A stretch of DNA of 64,000 bases. It comes from Nocardioides sp. (GTDB lineage Bacteria; Actinomycetota; Actinomycetes; Propionibacteriales; Nocardioidaceae). The position numbers and the translations under genes were made by a program. Location of the stretch: positions 62,001 through 126,000 of the forward strand of contig JACJWV010000002.1 of NCBI GenBank assembly GCA_020636915.1, given 5' to 3'. Under the pieces are notes generated by a model. That model worked only from the letters and a program-made list of their open reading frames with translations, was not told where the DNA came from and did no database searches. Below, one piece after another: positions 8,390-16,868 of the stretch. How positions within the stretch are numbered: position 1 is the first letter of the stretch; each line of letters begins with the position of its first letter.

Positions 8390-9162
8390 AGGCCCAGCAC
8401 CTCGCCACCGATGCGCACGATGAACGCCGAGACGACGACGATGAAGAACACCCGGACGAAGCGGGTCCCGTGGTGGACGGCGGTCCGCGCGCCGACGTAC
8501 CCGCCGACGATGTTGCAGGCGCCCATGACGAGGGCGACGTACCAGACGATGGCGCCCTGGGTGGCGAAGACCAGGATGGCGGCGAGGTTGGTGGCCCAGT
8601 TCGCGAGCCGGGCCTTCGCCGAGCCCTCGAGGAAGCTGTAGCCCATCAGACCGACCAGGGCGAAGACGAAGAAGCTGCCGGTGCCCGGCCCGAGGGCCCC
8701 GTCGTAGAACCCGATCACGAGACCGGTGGCCATCGCGGCGGCGAGGTGTCGGTGCCCCTGGAAGCGCAGCGCGGTCTGCTCCCCCAGGTCGGGCTTGAGC
8801 AGGACGTAGCCGCCCACGACCACGAGGACGACCAGCACGATGGGCTCGAACACGTCACGGGGGACGTGGCTCGCGACGGCGGCGCCGGCGGCCGAGCCGA
8901 GGAAGGCCAGCGCCATCAGCGGCAGGAACGTGCGGGGGTCGGGCCGGATGCGCCGGTAGTAGGTGGACGCGCTCACGCTCGTGCCGCAGATCGACGCGAC
9001 CTTGTTGGTCGCCAGGATCTCCACCGGCGCGGCGGTCGGCATCCCCAGCAGCAGGGCCGGGAGCTGGATCAGCCCGCCCCCGCCGACGACGGCGTCGACG
9101 AAGCCGGCCGCGAGCGCGGCGAGTCCGAGCAGGGCGAGCACGGTCGCGGAGGGGTCGTCCAT
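8380..9162 (-). CDS. TauE/SafE-type sulfite/anion exporter family membrane protein
   Basis: 260 residues, about eight hydrophobic segments. The N-terminal AAGFVDAVVGGGGLIQLPA and ATNKVASICGT, and the mid-protein GLVIGFYDGALGPGTGSFF, are the duplicated signature of the TauE/SafE (DUF81) family. Members export sulfite, sulfoacetate or other organic anions across the inner membrane; the substrate here is unknown. I placed the start at ATG 9162; the frame is open further upstream but loses family similarity. Confidence 0.85.
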   Translation of the reverse strand: MDDPSATVLALLGLAALAAGFVDAVVGGGGLIQLPALLLGMPTAAPVEILATNKVASICGTSVSASTYYRRIRPDPRTFLPLMALAFLGSAAGAAVASHVPRDVFEPIVLVVLVVVGGYVLLKPDLGEQTALRFQGHRHLAAAMATGLVIGFYDGALGPGTGSFFVFALVGLMGYSFLEGSAKARLANWATNLAAILVFATQGAIVWYVALVMGACNIVGGYVGARTAVHHGTRFVRVFFIVVVSAFIVRIGGEVLGLWS

Positions 9163-9259
9163 CGCGGGCCATTCTCCAAGTCGGCTCCCAGCAGGCCCCA
9201 AGTGGCCGCCGGTTGAGTGCTCCCACCGAAGCGAATCGGACCTACGAGAGAGAGACACC

Positions 9260-9925
9260 ATGCACCGCCGTTGGCTGACCCGGGCGCTGATCGCGCTCGC
9301 CGTCCCCGCCCTGACCGCCCCGGCCATCGCGTCGTCCGCCACCGCGGCCGCCGCGTACCCGGACGTCCCATCCATCGACGCCGTCGCGAAGATCTACGAC
9401 CACCTCGAGGGTGGCACCGCGACCGAGAGCACCAGCAAGGTCTACGGGCCGGGCAAGAAGTGCAAGCCCGGCAAGGCCATCAGCGGCGCCGGCGCCCGCT
9501 CCGCGTCGTACTCCCCCGACTACACCTCCGGAGACCCGGACGTCTACACGATCGACGGCGAGCACCCGATGGTGTCGGTGACCGCGATGCAGTTCCCGAG
9601 CACCAAGGCCGCGATCAAGTACCTCCACGGCTCCACCAAGTCCGCCAAGCACTGCGGTGGCGGCGGTGGCGGCGGCGGTGGCGGCACCGGTTGCGACAGC
9701 ACGATGAAGAAGATCAAGTTCAGCCTCGGTGACGAGCGCTGGGGCTACCAGTACCGCTCCACCTGCCGCAGCGGCGGCCAGACCAGCTCCTCGGTCATCA
9801 ACTCGCTGTTCGTGCGGCAGGGCAAGTTCATCGTCTACACCATGGCGATGTCGATGGACGCCTCGGCCCCGTCGATCCCGAAGTCGATCGACCTGACCGA
9901 CCTGGCGGTCACGACCGCCCCCTGA
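9260..9925 (+). CDS. Secreted protein of unknown function with a poly-glycine linker
   Basis: 221 residues. A classic signal peptide (RRWLTRALIALAVPALTAPA, cleavage near residue 30) is followed by a soluble domain with paired cysteines. Cys-containing segments KKCKPGK, KHC, GTGCDS and STCRSG may form disulfides. Ten consecutive glycines encoded by GGC/GGT repeats (about 9658-9687) break the domain between two cysteines, probably a slippage-prone linker or loop insertion. The overall shape resembles extracellular sensor domains of actinobacterial kinases, but I do not recognise the family. ATG at 9260 is preceded by a purine-rich GAGAGAGAGA stretch. Confidence 0.7.
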   Translation: MHRRWLTRALIALAVPALTAPAIASSATAAAAYPDVPSIDAVAKIYDHLEGGTATESTSKVYGPGKKCKPGKAISGAGARSASYSPDYTSGDPDVYTIDGEHPMVSVTAMQFPSTKAAIKYLHGSTKSAKHCGGGGGGGGGGTGCDSTMKKIKFSLGDERWGYQYRSTCRSGGQTSSSVINSLFVRQGKFIVYTMAMSMDASAPSIPKSIDLTDLAVTTAP

Positions 9926-9943
9926 CGGTCCCTCCCGCCGTCC

Positions 9944-10008
9944 GGGTCGTGTGCCTGAGAACGGGCTATAGCGCGGTGTGCCATAGCGCGGGCTCAGGCA
10001 CACGACCC
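9944..10008. repeat. Inverted repeat between secreted protein and cobalamin-binding-like gene
   Basis: Arms of 16 nt (9944-9959 and 9993-10008) are perfect reverse complements. The 33-nt loop contains two copies of an ATAGCGCGG motif (9969-9977, 9983-9991). It follows the stop of the secreted-protein gene by 18 nt and could be a terminator or a palindromic repeat unit. Confidence 0.65.
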
Positions 10009-10035
10009 TTGCCCCCCTCGACCTACAGTCGGGGC

Positions 10036-10884
10036 GTGCGGATCGTCTCCCTGCTGCCCTCCACGACCGAGATCCTCTTCGCGATCGGAGCCGGGGACGA
10101 CGTCGTCGGCGTGACCTTCGAGTGCGACTTCCCGGTCGAGGCGCGCACGCGGCGCATCGTGTCGACCTCGGCGATGCCGGATGGCCTCACGCCGGCCGAG
10201 ATCGACGCGTACGTCGTCGGCGCGATGTCGCGCGGCGAGGACCTCTACCACCTCGCGGCCGACGCCCTCGCCGAGCTCGACGCCGACCTGGTCGTCACCC
10301 AGGACCTCTGCGCCGTCTGCGCGGTCGACGTCTCCGTCGTCGACGACGCGCTGTCCTACCTCGGCTGCCGGGCCGAGGTGCTGACGATCGACCCGCACAC
10401 GCTGGACGAGGTCTTCGACTCGATCCTCGTGCTGGGCCGCGCGACCGGCCACCTCGACGAAGCCACGGCGCTCGTGGCCTCGCTGCGCTCCCGGCTCGAC
10501 GCGGTCCGCGCGCGGGTCGCCGACCGCCGACGCCCACGGGTGATCCTGCTGGAGTGGACCGACCCGCCCTACGCGCCCGGGCACTGGGTGCCGGAGATGG
10601 TCGAGGCGGCCGGTGGCGAGTGCCTCCTCGGCAAGCCCGGCGCGAGGTCGGAGCGGGTGCTGTGGGAGGCGGTGCACGAGGCGCAGCCCGAGGTGGTCGT
10701 CGTGGCGCCCTGCGGCTACGACCTCGCCGGCGCCCGGTCGCTCGCGTCCGAGCTCGTGGCGTCGGGCGTGCTGCCGGCCGGCGTACCCGTGCACGCCGTG
10801 GACGCCAACGCCGCCTGGGCGCGCCCCGGCACCCGGCTGGTCGACGGGGTCGAGGAGCTCGCCGCGGTCCTCCAGGCGCTCTGA
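10036..10884 (+). CDS. Cobalamin-binding / BtuF-like protein without signal peptide
   Basis: 282 residues, periplasmic-binding-protein fold of the BtuF/FhuD type: IVSLLPSTTEILFAIGAGDD at the start, DLVVTQDLCAVCAV in lobe one, a long linking helix around residues 150-175, then LLEWTDPPYAPGHWVPEM in lobe two. There is no signal peptide or lipobox, and no ABC permease nearby, so it probably works in the cytoplasm, as do similar annotated 'cobalamin-binding proteins' of actinomycetes. GTG at 10036 is preceded by TACAGT ending 6 nt upstream, suggesting a leaderless mRNA. Confidence 0.75.
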   Translation: MRIVSLLPSTTEILFAIGAGDDVVGVTFECDFPVEARTRRIVSTSAMPDGLTPAEIDAYVVGAMSRGEDLYHLAADALAELDADLVVTQDLCAVCAVDVSVVDDALSYLGCRAEVLTIDPHTLDEVFDSILVLGRATGHLDEATALVASLRSRLDAVRARVADRRRPRVILLEWTDPPYAPGHWVPEMVEAAGGECLLGKPGARSERVLWEAVHEAQPEVVVVAPCGYDLAGARSLASELVASGVLPAGVPVHAVDANAAWARPGTRLVDGVEELAAVLQAL

Positions 10885-10919
10885 CCCGCGCTGTCGGTGG
10901 CCGCCGCTAGACAGGGGGC

Positions 10920-11315
10920 ATGGCGGAGATGACGGTGGCCGACGCGGCCGAGCTGTACCTGCGGGCCGTGGTCGAGGTCGAGCCGCAGACGGGCGAGTGC
11001 CTGGTCTGCTTCGTGGACCGGATGGTGGCCGAGCACGGCTGTGACGGCTCCCTGCTGTGGTCCGTGCGCTTCCGCGACCTGCGCTCGCCGACGGCCACCG
11101 CCCTCGAGAAGCGCTTCCGCGGACAGGCGGTGCGCTGCGACTGCATGGTCCTGCAGAAGGCCTACACCCCAGTGCGGGAGGTGCTGGTCCGTGACGTGCA
11201 CACCGACGAGCTCGAGCGGCCCGAGCGGATGCCGCCGTGCGCCGGCGTGCGCCGCACCAACACCCGCCCGTGCGCCCACTGGCGACGCAGCCCGATGGCG
11301 GGCTACCCGGACTGA
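10920..11315 (+). CDS. DUF2695-like cysteine-rich protein
   Basis: 131 residues. The core TGECLVCFVDRMVAEHGCDG ... RFRDLRSPTATALEKRF ... VRCDCMVLQKAY matches the layout of DUF2695: a CxxC pair, a short helix-loop, and a CDC motif near residue 78. Two further cysteines lie in the C-terminal third. Metal binding is plausible but not shown. ATG at 10920 has a G-run just upstream and TAGACA ending 6 nt before it. Function unknown. Confidence 0.65.
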   Translation: MAEMTVADAAELYLRAVVEVEPQTGECLVCFVDRMVAEHGCDGSLLWSVRFRDLRSPTATALEKRFRGQAVRCDCMVLQKAYTPVREVLVRDVHTDELERPERMPPCAGVRRTNTRPCAHWRRSPMAGYPD

Positions 11316-11352
11316 CCTGCTGGCCGCCGGGCTCGGTGGGCTGCCAGCGTCC

Positions 11353-11404
11353 CGGGACGTCATCACGATCGTGGTGACGGTTGCTCGATCCTGATGACGT
11401 CCCG
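11353..11404. repeat. Palindromic unit with GGGACGTCAT ends, copy 1
   Basis: Arms CGGGACGTCATCA (11353-11365) and TGATGACGTCCCG (11392-11404) are perfect reverse complements. An inner GATCG/CGATC pair can extend the structure. It lies between convergent genes. A related unit occurs at 22636-22685, also between convergent genes. The rest of the 11316-11491 gap shows nothing recognisable. Confidence 0.65.
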
Positions 11405-11491
11405 CGTCCGCACCACCGCCCAGCCCCCACCACAGGGGGACAAGCTCGACCACCGGCGACAGCTCGACCACCGACGACGGCGCGGCAGGCG

Positions 11492-13555
11492 TCAGTCGCC
11501 GACCCAGAACCCCCGGCCGCCGCCGCCGAACCAGTCGCCGTAGCCACCACCGAAGCCACCGCCGTAGCCGCCCGGCCCGCGCGAGCCGAGGTAGGAGCCG
11601 ACCACGGCCGCACCGAGGTCGTCGAGCTCCGGCGCGACCACCCGGCCGTCGACCCGGCGCGCCATCTGGTCGATGAACCGGCCCAGGCCCGGGTCCTCGC
11701 CGAGCCGGAAGAAGGTCGTCTGCGCGCCGAGCCGGCCGGCGTTGTCGAGCTCGCGGACGGCGTACGCGACCGTCAGCGGGTGCGGCGGGTAGGAGAAGTA
11801 GACCTCCCCGTCCGGCTCGAGGTGTGACGTCGGCTCGCCGTCGGTGACGATCAGCAGCACCGGCTGGGCGTTGGGGTGCTTGCGGAAGTGGCGGTTGGCG
11901 AGCAGCAGCGCGTGGTGGAGGTTGGTGCCCTTGTCCCACATCGCGTCCAGCGCGGTGAGCTGCTCGATCTCCATCACCTCGGCGTGCCGTCCGAAGCCGA
12001 TCAGCTGGAGGTGGTCGCCGCGGAAGCGCGAGCGGATCAACGTGTGCAGGGCGAGCGCGGTGCGCTTCATCGGCACCCAGCGTCCGTCCATCGCCATCGA
12101 GAACGACGTGTCGACCAGCAGTGCGACCGCGGCCTGGGTGCGCGCCTCGGTCTCCTGGACCTCGATGTCATCGACACTGACGAGCGGAACAGGGGCGGTT
12201 CCTGAGGAGCCGAGGGACGAGGCGTCTCGAAGGGCTCCGGCTCTCCGCAGCACGCCGTTGAGCATCGTGCGGGGGACGTGCCAGGGCTCGGTGTCGCCGA
12301 AGGCCCACTGCCTCGTGGCCCCCGACAGGTCACCCGCCGCGCCGGCGCGCTGCAGCTCCCGCTGACCCTGGCGACCCGACATCCGCTCCGCGACGTCGCG
12401 CAGCAGCGCCTTGCCGAGCTGGCGCATCGCCTTCGGGGACAGCCGGTACTGCCCGCTGCTGTCACGCTTGAGGTAGCCGGTGTCGCGCAGCGCCTGCTCG
12501 AGCCGTTGGAGCGTCCGGGCGTCGACGGCGGCCTGCTCGCCCAGCTGGCGCGCCAGCAGGTCGAGGTCGAGGTCGTCCATCCGCGCGCCGCCGTACGACT
12601 GCGAGAGCTGCTCGGACAGCGCGTCGAGGTCGGCGAGGTCCTGGAAGACCCCGGTGCCGTCGCCGAGGCCGAGACCCTGCTCGCCCGACATCTGCTCCGA
12701 GCCGCCCCAGTCCTCACCGGGGCGCAACGACTGCAGGTTGGCGTCCATCCGCGCGAGCTGCTCCATCAGCTCCGGCGAGCCGAACGCCTGCTGCGAGAGC
12801 TCCATCAGCTCCTGCCGCTGCTCGGGCGACATCGAGTTCAGCATCCGCTGGGCGGCTGCGGAGCGCTGGGCGAGGGAGTCGAGGAGCTCCTCGATGTTCG
12901 ACGGGTTCTCGGGGAAGAAGTCGCCGTGCTTGGCCATGAAGTCGGCGAAGTCCTCCGGGGTGTCCTCGCAGCGCGCGTGCTTCTCCAGCAGCTCGTTGAG
13001 GTCGCCGAGCATCTGGTTGACGGCCGCGCGGTCCGCGTCGGTGGCGTTCTCGAGCGCCTGCTTCATGCCGGCGAACCGCTGGTCGAGCAGCTCGCGGCCG
13101 AGCAGGTCCTTGATCTTCTCGTAGTCCTCGCGCGCCTCGCGGCTCTGCCAGTCGTACGACGACAGCTCGCTCACGGCCGCGGCCGTGCTCGGTGAGAGGT
13201 TCTCGAGCTGCATCTCGCGCAGGGCGCGGTCGCCGTCGTCCATCATCGCGTCGCGGGCCAGCTGCTTGCGCTCCTCGAGCAGGGCGTGGTCGAGGAGGTC
13301 GCGCACCTCCTGCAGCGTCCCGTCGAGGTGGTGGCGCTGGGTCAGCTCGCGGCGTCGCTCGGCGACCCGGCGGGCCAGGTCGTCGAGCCCGGTCTGGTCG
13401 CGTCCGCCGCGGCGCAGGAACTCGCGCATCGCGCGCTCGGGCGAGTAGCCCGCCATCACGTCCTCGCCGATGGCATCGAGCGCCTCAGCGAGGTCGACCG
13501 GCGGGGCCAGCGGGTCGCCACCCTCGTAGCGCTTGAAGCGGGTGCGGTCCTTCAT
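11492..13555 (-). CDS. VWA-domain protein partner of the AAA+ ATPase
   Basis: 687 residues. A long helical, charged N-terminal region (1-470) rich in Glu, Gln and Arg precedes a C-terminal von Willebrand A domain with a complete MIDAS: LLVDTSFSMAM (DxSxS), the threonine in DKGTNLHHALL and LLIVTDGEPT. A Gly/Phe-rich tail ends the protein. This pairs with the AAA+ gene directly upstream (14 nt gap), as in Mg-chelatase-like (BchI/BchD-type) and MoxR/VWA pairs that remodel or metallate a target protein. The target is unknown. ATG at 13555 was chosen because the open frame beyond it overlaps the AAA+ gene. Confidence 0.8.
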   Translation of the reverse strand: MKDRTRFKRYEGGDPLAPPVDLAEALDAIGEDVMAGYSPERAMREFLRRGGRDQTGLDDLARRVAERRRELTQRHHLDGTLQEVRDLLDHALLEERKQLARDAMMDDGDRALREMQLENLSPSTAAAVSELSSYDWQSREAREDYEKIKDLLGRELLDQRFAGMKQALENATDADRAAVNQMLGDLNELLEKHARCEDTPEDFADFMAKHGDFFPENPSNIEELLDSLAQRSAAAQRMLNSMSPEQRQELMELSQQAFGSPELMEQLARMDANLQSLRPGEDWGGSEQMSGEQGLGLGDGTGVFQDLADLDALSEQLSQSYGGARMDDLDLDLLARQLGEQAAVDARTLQRLEQALRDTGYLKRDSSGQYRLSPKAMRQLGKALLRDVAERMSGRQGQRELQRAGAAGDLSGATRQWAFGDTEPWHVPRTMLNGVLRRAGALRDASSLGSSGTAPVPLVSVDDIEVQETEARTQAAVALLVDTSFSMAMDGRWVPMKRTALALHTLIRSRFRGDHLQLIGFGRHAEVMEIEQLTALDAMWDKGTNLHHALLLANRHFRKHPNAQPVLLIVTDGEPTSHLEPDGEVYFSYPPHPLTVAYAVRELDNAGRLGAQTTFFRLGEDPGLGRFIDQMARRVDGRVVAPELDDLGAAVVGSYLGSRGPGGYGGGFGGGYGDWFGGGGRGFWVGD

Positions 13556-13569
13556 GTCCCTCTCCCGGG

Positions 13570-14976
13570 TCAGCCGTAGACCGTCTCGGCGCCGTCGGAG
13601 TCCTTGCCGATCTTGCGCGCCAGGTAGAGCCCCTCGAGCGCGAGCTCGATGGCACCGGCCCGCTGCCCGTCGTTGGTCGCGCCGAGGCGGTCGCACACCT
13701 CGTCGTACAGCTCCGACTCGCCCAGGACCGGCAGCCCGGTCAGGAAGTCGCGGGCGGTGACCCGCTCGCCGGTGGTGATCATGGCGCCGCTCTCGATCGC
13801 CTGGACGAGCAGGCCGAAGTCGATGCCGCGGAAGTGGCCGCGGACGGTCTCGGCGGTGGCGGTGCGGAGCAGGTGCGTGAGGACCTCGGTCTCGCGGCCC
13901 TCCTCGCCGCTCTCGAACTCGATCTTGCCGCCGAGCACGTCGACCGCGGTCTCGAGGTCGACCGGCCGGGCCACGGCCTCGTGCTCGCCCTGGGCGGTGG
14001 CCCGGTGGAGCGCGGCGGCTGCGATGGTCTCGGCGCCCGCGATCGCGAAGCGCGCCGAGACGCCCGAGCGCTGGTCGACGGCGTTGGACTCGCGCAGCTG
14101 CCGGGTGAAGCGGGCCAGGATCTCGACGAGGTGGTCGGGCACGTCGGCGACCAGGTCCGCCTCCTGCCGGATCACCGCGACCTCGTCGTCCAGCTCGGTC
14201 GGGTAGTGGGTGCGGATCTCGGCGCCGAAGCGGTCCTTGAGCGGGGTGATGATCCGGCCGCGGTTGGTGTAGTCCTCGGGGTTGGCGCTGGCGACGACCA
14301 GCACGTCGAGCGGCAGCCGCAGCACGTAGCCGCGGATCTGGATGTCGCGCTCCTCCATCACGTTGAGCATCGCGACCTGGATGCGCTCGGCGAGGTCCGG
14401 CAGCTCGTTGATCGCGACGATCCCGCGGTGGCTGCGGGGGATCAGCCCGAAGTGGATGGTCTCGGGGTCGCCCAGCGACCGGCCCTCGGCCACCTTCATC
14501 GGGTCCACGTCGCCGATCAGGTCGGCGACGCTGGTGTCCGGCGTCGCCAGCTTCTCGGAGTAGCGCTCCGAGCGGTGCCGCCACGAGACCCGCAGGTCGT
14601 CGCCGTACGACGCCGCGGCCGCCTGCGAGGCGTGGGTGATCGGCTCGTAGGGGTGCTCGCCCAGCTCGGAGCCGGAGATCACCGGCGACCACTCGTCGAG
14701 CAGGCCGACCAGGGTGCGCAGCAGCCGGGTCTTGCCCTGGCCGCGCTCCCCCAGCAGCACGACGTCGTGGCCGGCGATGAGGGCGCGCTCGAGCTGCGGG
14801 ATCACGGTGTCCTCGAAGCCGTGCAGCCCCGGCCACGGGTCGCGGCCCTCCCGGAGGGCGTCGAGCAGGTTGTCGCGGACCTCTTGGCGCAGCGACTTCT
14901 GGACGTGGCCGGAGGCACGCAGCTCTCCGACCGTGCTGATCTGCGGTGGGGTGGCGGGTGCGGTCACGCTCTCCAC
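13570..14976 (-). CDS. Magnesium-chelatase-like AAA+ ATPase
   Basis: 468 residues. AAA+ core with Walker A GERGQGKT near residue 75, Walker B-like GIVAINELPDL, sensor 1 VVASANPEDYTNRG and an arginine-rich region (PLKDRFGAEIRTHYP). The Walker B Asp is replaced by Asn (INE rather than IDE), which may be usual in this subgroup. The C-terminal helical lid spans about residues 290-460. It probably drives conformational work on a target together with the VWA protein encoded just downstream. GTG at 14976 is the most likely start; GTG 14988 is also in frame. The divergent gap to the YchJ-type gene holds a repeat element. Confidence 0.75.
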   Translation of the reverse strand: MESVTAPATPPQISTVGELRASGHVQKSLRQEVRDNLLDALREGRDPWPGLHGFEDTVIPQLERALIAGHDVVLLGERGQGKTRLLRTLVGLLDEWSPVISGSELGEHPYEPITHASQAAAASYGDDLRVSWRHRSERYSEKLATPDTSVADLIGDVDPMKVAEGRSLGDPETIHFGLIPRSHRGIVAINELPDLAERIQVAMLNVMEERDIQIRGYVLRLPLDVLVVASANPEDYTNRGRIITPLKDRFGAEIRTHYPTELDDEVAVIRQEADLVADVPDHLVEILARFTRQLRESNAVDQRSGVSARFAIAGAETIAAAALHRATAQGEHEAVARPVDLETAVDVLGGKIEFESGEEGRETEVLTHLLRTATAETVRGHFRGIDFGLLVQAIESGAMITTGERVTARDFLTGLPVLGESELYDEVCDRLGATNDGQRAGAIELALEGLYLARKIGKDSDGAETVYG

Positions 14977-15012
14977 GCTACTCAGCACATCAACAACTGG
15001 GGACCGTCTCCG

Positions 15013-15112
15013 TTTCGTGCGGGTTTCGGCTGCTGGCAGCCGATCCCTGCACGACACGCCGGGTGTGGTCGGCGTGTCGTGCGGGTTCTGGCTGCCGGCA
15101 GCCGAAACCCGC
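15013..15112. repeat. Composite palindromic repeat, family with AAACCCGCACGACACGCC core, copy 1
   Basis: The centre is a 13-bp inverted repeat (15049-15061 and 15070-15082, GCACGACACGCCG). It is flanked by two smaller hairpins of the form GGGTT..GGCTGC..GCAGCC..AACCC. The same building blocks recur at 29878-29931 and 45270-45382. It fills the gap between two divergent genes, so it overlaps their promoters. Confidence 0.75.
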
Positions 15113-15129
15113 TCCTCTAGTGTGCGTCC

Positions 15130-15495
15130 GTGCCCCTCCAACGACCCTGCCCGTGCGGGTCGGGGGCGACGTACGACGCCTGCTGCGGCCGGTTGCACCG
15201 CGGCGCGGCCCAGGCGGCGACCGCCGAGGAGCTGATGCGGTCGCGCTACGCGGCGTACGCGGTCGGGGACACCGACTACCTGTTCCGCACCTGGCACCCG
15301 CGCACCCGCCCGGCCGACCTCTCCCCCGACCCGGCGCTGCGGTGGACCGGCCTGGAGATCGTCGACTCCGCCGACGAGCGGGTGGAGTTCGTCGCGTCCT
15401 ACGAGCGGGACGGGGTGGCCGGGGAGATGCGCGAGCGGAGCAGGTTCGAGCGGCGCGCCGGCCGCTGGGTGTACGTCGACGGGGTCGTCGGATGA
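15130..15495 (+). CDS. YchJ-family SEC-C motif protein
   Basis: 121 residues. It opens with the zinc-binding SEC-C motif CPCGSGATYDACCG (residues 7-20), then the YchJ/UPF0225 NTF2-like domain (AEELMRSRYAAYAVGDTDYL, TWHPRTRP). Function unknown; SEC-C motifs bind zinc and often dock on ribosomes or SecB. GTG at 15130 follows TAGTGT by 6 nt with no ribosome-binding site, so the mRNA is probably leaderless. The stop overlaps the start of the following acetyltransferase gene (ATGA). Confidence 0.85.
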   Translation: MPLQRPCPCGSGATYDACCGRLHRGAAQAATAEELMRSRYAAYAVGDTDYLFRTWHPRTRPADLSPDPALRWTGLEIVDSADERVEFVASYERDGVAGEMRERSRFERRAGRWVYVDGVVG

Positions 15496-16013
15496 GCGTG
15501 GTGGTCCGGGAGCGGCGTGCCGAGGACCTGCCCGTGCTGGTCGAGGTGCTCGCCGCGCAGCAGGCGTCCTCCGGCTACCCGGTCCGGTGGCCGCTGCCGA
15601 TCCCGGTCCGGGATTTCCTGGTCCGGCCGGGCGAGGAGCGCGCCTGGGTCGCCGAGCGGGACGGCGCGGTCGTCGGGCACGCCGCCGTCTACCGGCTCTC
15701 GGAGCAGCTCCGCGACCCGTTCGTCGCGGCGCTGGGGACCGACGAGCTGGCCGAGGTCGCCGTGCTGTTCGTCGCCCACGACGTGGTCGGCACCGGCGTC
15801 GGCGGTTGGCTCCTCGACACGGCCGTCGACTGGATCGTCGCGTCCGGGCGGCGGCCGGTGCTCGACGTGGTCCCCACCCACGCCCGCGCGCTCGACGTCT
15901 ACCGCCACCGCGGCTGGCAGGTCGTCGGCGAGGTTCGGCCGGTGTGGCTGGCGCCCGACTTCCCGGCCCTGGTGCTGATGGCGCTCAGCGACCCGGCGGC
16001 CGGTCGTCGGTGA
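15492..16013 (+). CDS. GNAT-family N-acetyltransferase
   Basis: 173 residues. GNAT fold with an N-terminal VRERRAEDLPVLVEVL, a beta4 strand AEVAVLFVAHDVVGTGVGGW that includes the acetyl-CoA pyrophosphate loop (a variant of Q/RxxGxG/A), and HARALDVYRHRGWQVVGE near the C-terminus. Acceptor substrate unknown. Translationally coupled to the YchJ-like gene by ATGA overlap. Its 3' end overlaps the convergent enoyl-CoA hydratase gene by 29 nt. Confidence 0.8.
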   Translation: MSVVVRERRAEDLPVLVEVLAAQQASSGYPVRWPLPIPVRDFLVRPGEERAWVAERDGAVVGHAAVYRLSEQLRDPFVAALGTDELAEVAVLFVAHDVVGTGVGGWLLDTAVDWIVASGRRPVLDVVPTHARALDVYRHRGWQVVGEVRPVWLAPDFPALVLMALSDPAAGRR

Positions 16014-16800
16014 ACCGCGGCTCCCGCCCCTCCCGCCGGGCCAGCGTCGCCTCCTCGAAGTTGCCGGTGAGCAGGCGCAGGTAGAGCTGGCCGATCCCCT
16101 CCGAGGACAGGTAGGTCTCCAACGAGGTCGCGGACTGGCCCGCGTGCAGCGACTTCTTGGTCAGCTCGGTGCCGGGCTGGGAGAACCCGGCGATCCGCTG
16201 CCCGATCGCGACGGCGGCGGCGACCACGTCGTCGTGCACGGACGACACCAGCCCGATCCGCTCGGCCTCCTCCGCGGTCACGTCACGGCCGGTGAGCATG
16301 ATGTCCGCGGCCCGCGTCGAACCGACGGCCCGGGGCAGCAGGAACGACAGCCCGAGCTCGCTGGCCGTGAGCCCGTTGTTGATGCCGGCCGCCCGGAAGT
16401 ACGCCGCGGGCGCCGCGACCCGCAGGTCGCAGGCGAGCGCCAGGCAGAGCCCGCCGCCGATGGCCGCGCCGTTGACCGCCGCGACGACGGGCTGGTGCAG
16501 CCTCCGGATCGTGAGGACAACCTCCTCCAGCGCCTCCATGGCGCGCAGCGCGTAGGTCGGACGGGTGACCCCGGCGACGCCGGGCGGCACCCCGGCCGAC
16601 TCCTGGTCCGCACCGGAGCAGAACCCGCTGCCCGCGCCGGTGACGACGACGGCCCGCACCGCGTTGTCCTGCCCGAGCTCGAGCAGGGCGTCGCGGAACG
16701 GCACCATCACGTCGTACGCCATCGCGTTCATCCGCTCGGGCCGGTTCAGGGTGACGACGGCGACCCCGGGGTCGGGCCGGTCCACGAGCACGAAGGGCAT
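15985..16800 (-). CDS. Enoyl-CoA hydratase/isomerase family protein
   Basis: 271 residues, crotonase fold: VVTGAGSGFCSGADQE (oxyanion-hole strand), AAVNGAAIGGGLCLALACDL (second oxyanion glycine), then TASELGLSFLLPRAVG and AEEAERIGLVSSV. A glutamate of the hydratase type (ASELG) is visible. It probably hydrates or isomerises an acyl-CoA in fatty-acid or aromatic degradation. The start at 16800 faces the TetR gene, and a strong palindromic operator lies at 16831-16855, so this gene is the obvious regulatory target. Confidence 0.85.
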   Translation of the reverse strand: MPFVLVDRPDPGVAVVTLNRPERMNAMAYDVMVPFRDALLELGQDNAVRAVVVTGAGSGFCSGADQESAGVPPGVAGVTRPTYALRAMEALEEVVLTIRRLHQPVVAAVNGAAIGGGLCLALACDLRVAAPAAYFRAAGINNGLTASELGLSFLLPRAVGSTRAADIMLTGRDVTAEEAERIGLVSSVHDDVVAAAVAIGQRIAGFSQPGTELTKKSLHAGQSATSLETYLSSEGIGQLYLRLLTGNFEEATLARREGREPRFTDDRPPGR

Positions 16801-16830
16801 GGCGCCGCAGTCTGCCAGAGGCCGGCGACG

Positions 16831-16855
16831 ATTTGCCTAATACCTTTAGGCAAAT
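16831..16855. promoter_or_regulatory. TetR-type operator between enoyl-CoA hydratase and regulator genes
   Basis: ATTTGCCTAA (16831-16840) and TTAGGCAAAT (16846-16855) form a perfect 10-bp inverted repeat with a 5-nt spacer. It is AT-rich against the local background and lies 14 nt upstream of the TetR start and 31 nt upstream of the divergent hydratase start. This is the layout of an autoregulated divergent TetR operator. Confidence 0.8.
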
Positions 16856-16868
16856 GCATAGTGGGCAT

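Noticed and set aside
11492..14836. A 1114-codon frame joining the VWA and AAA+ genes as one protein
   Set aside because: The upstream part is out of frame with the real AAA+ gene and is Arg/Pro-rich shadow sequence; both genes have their own starts.
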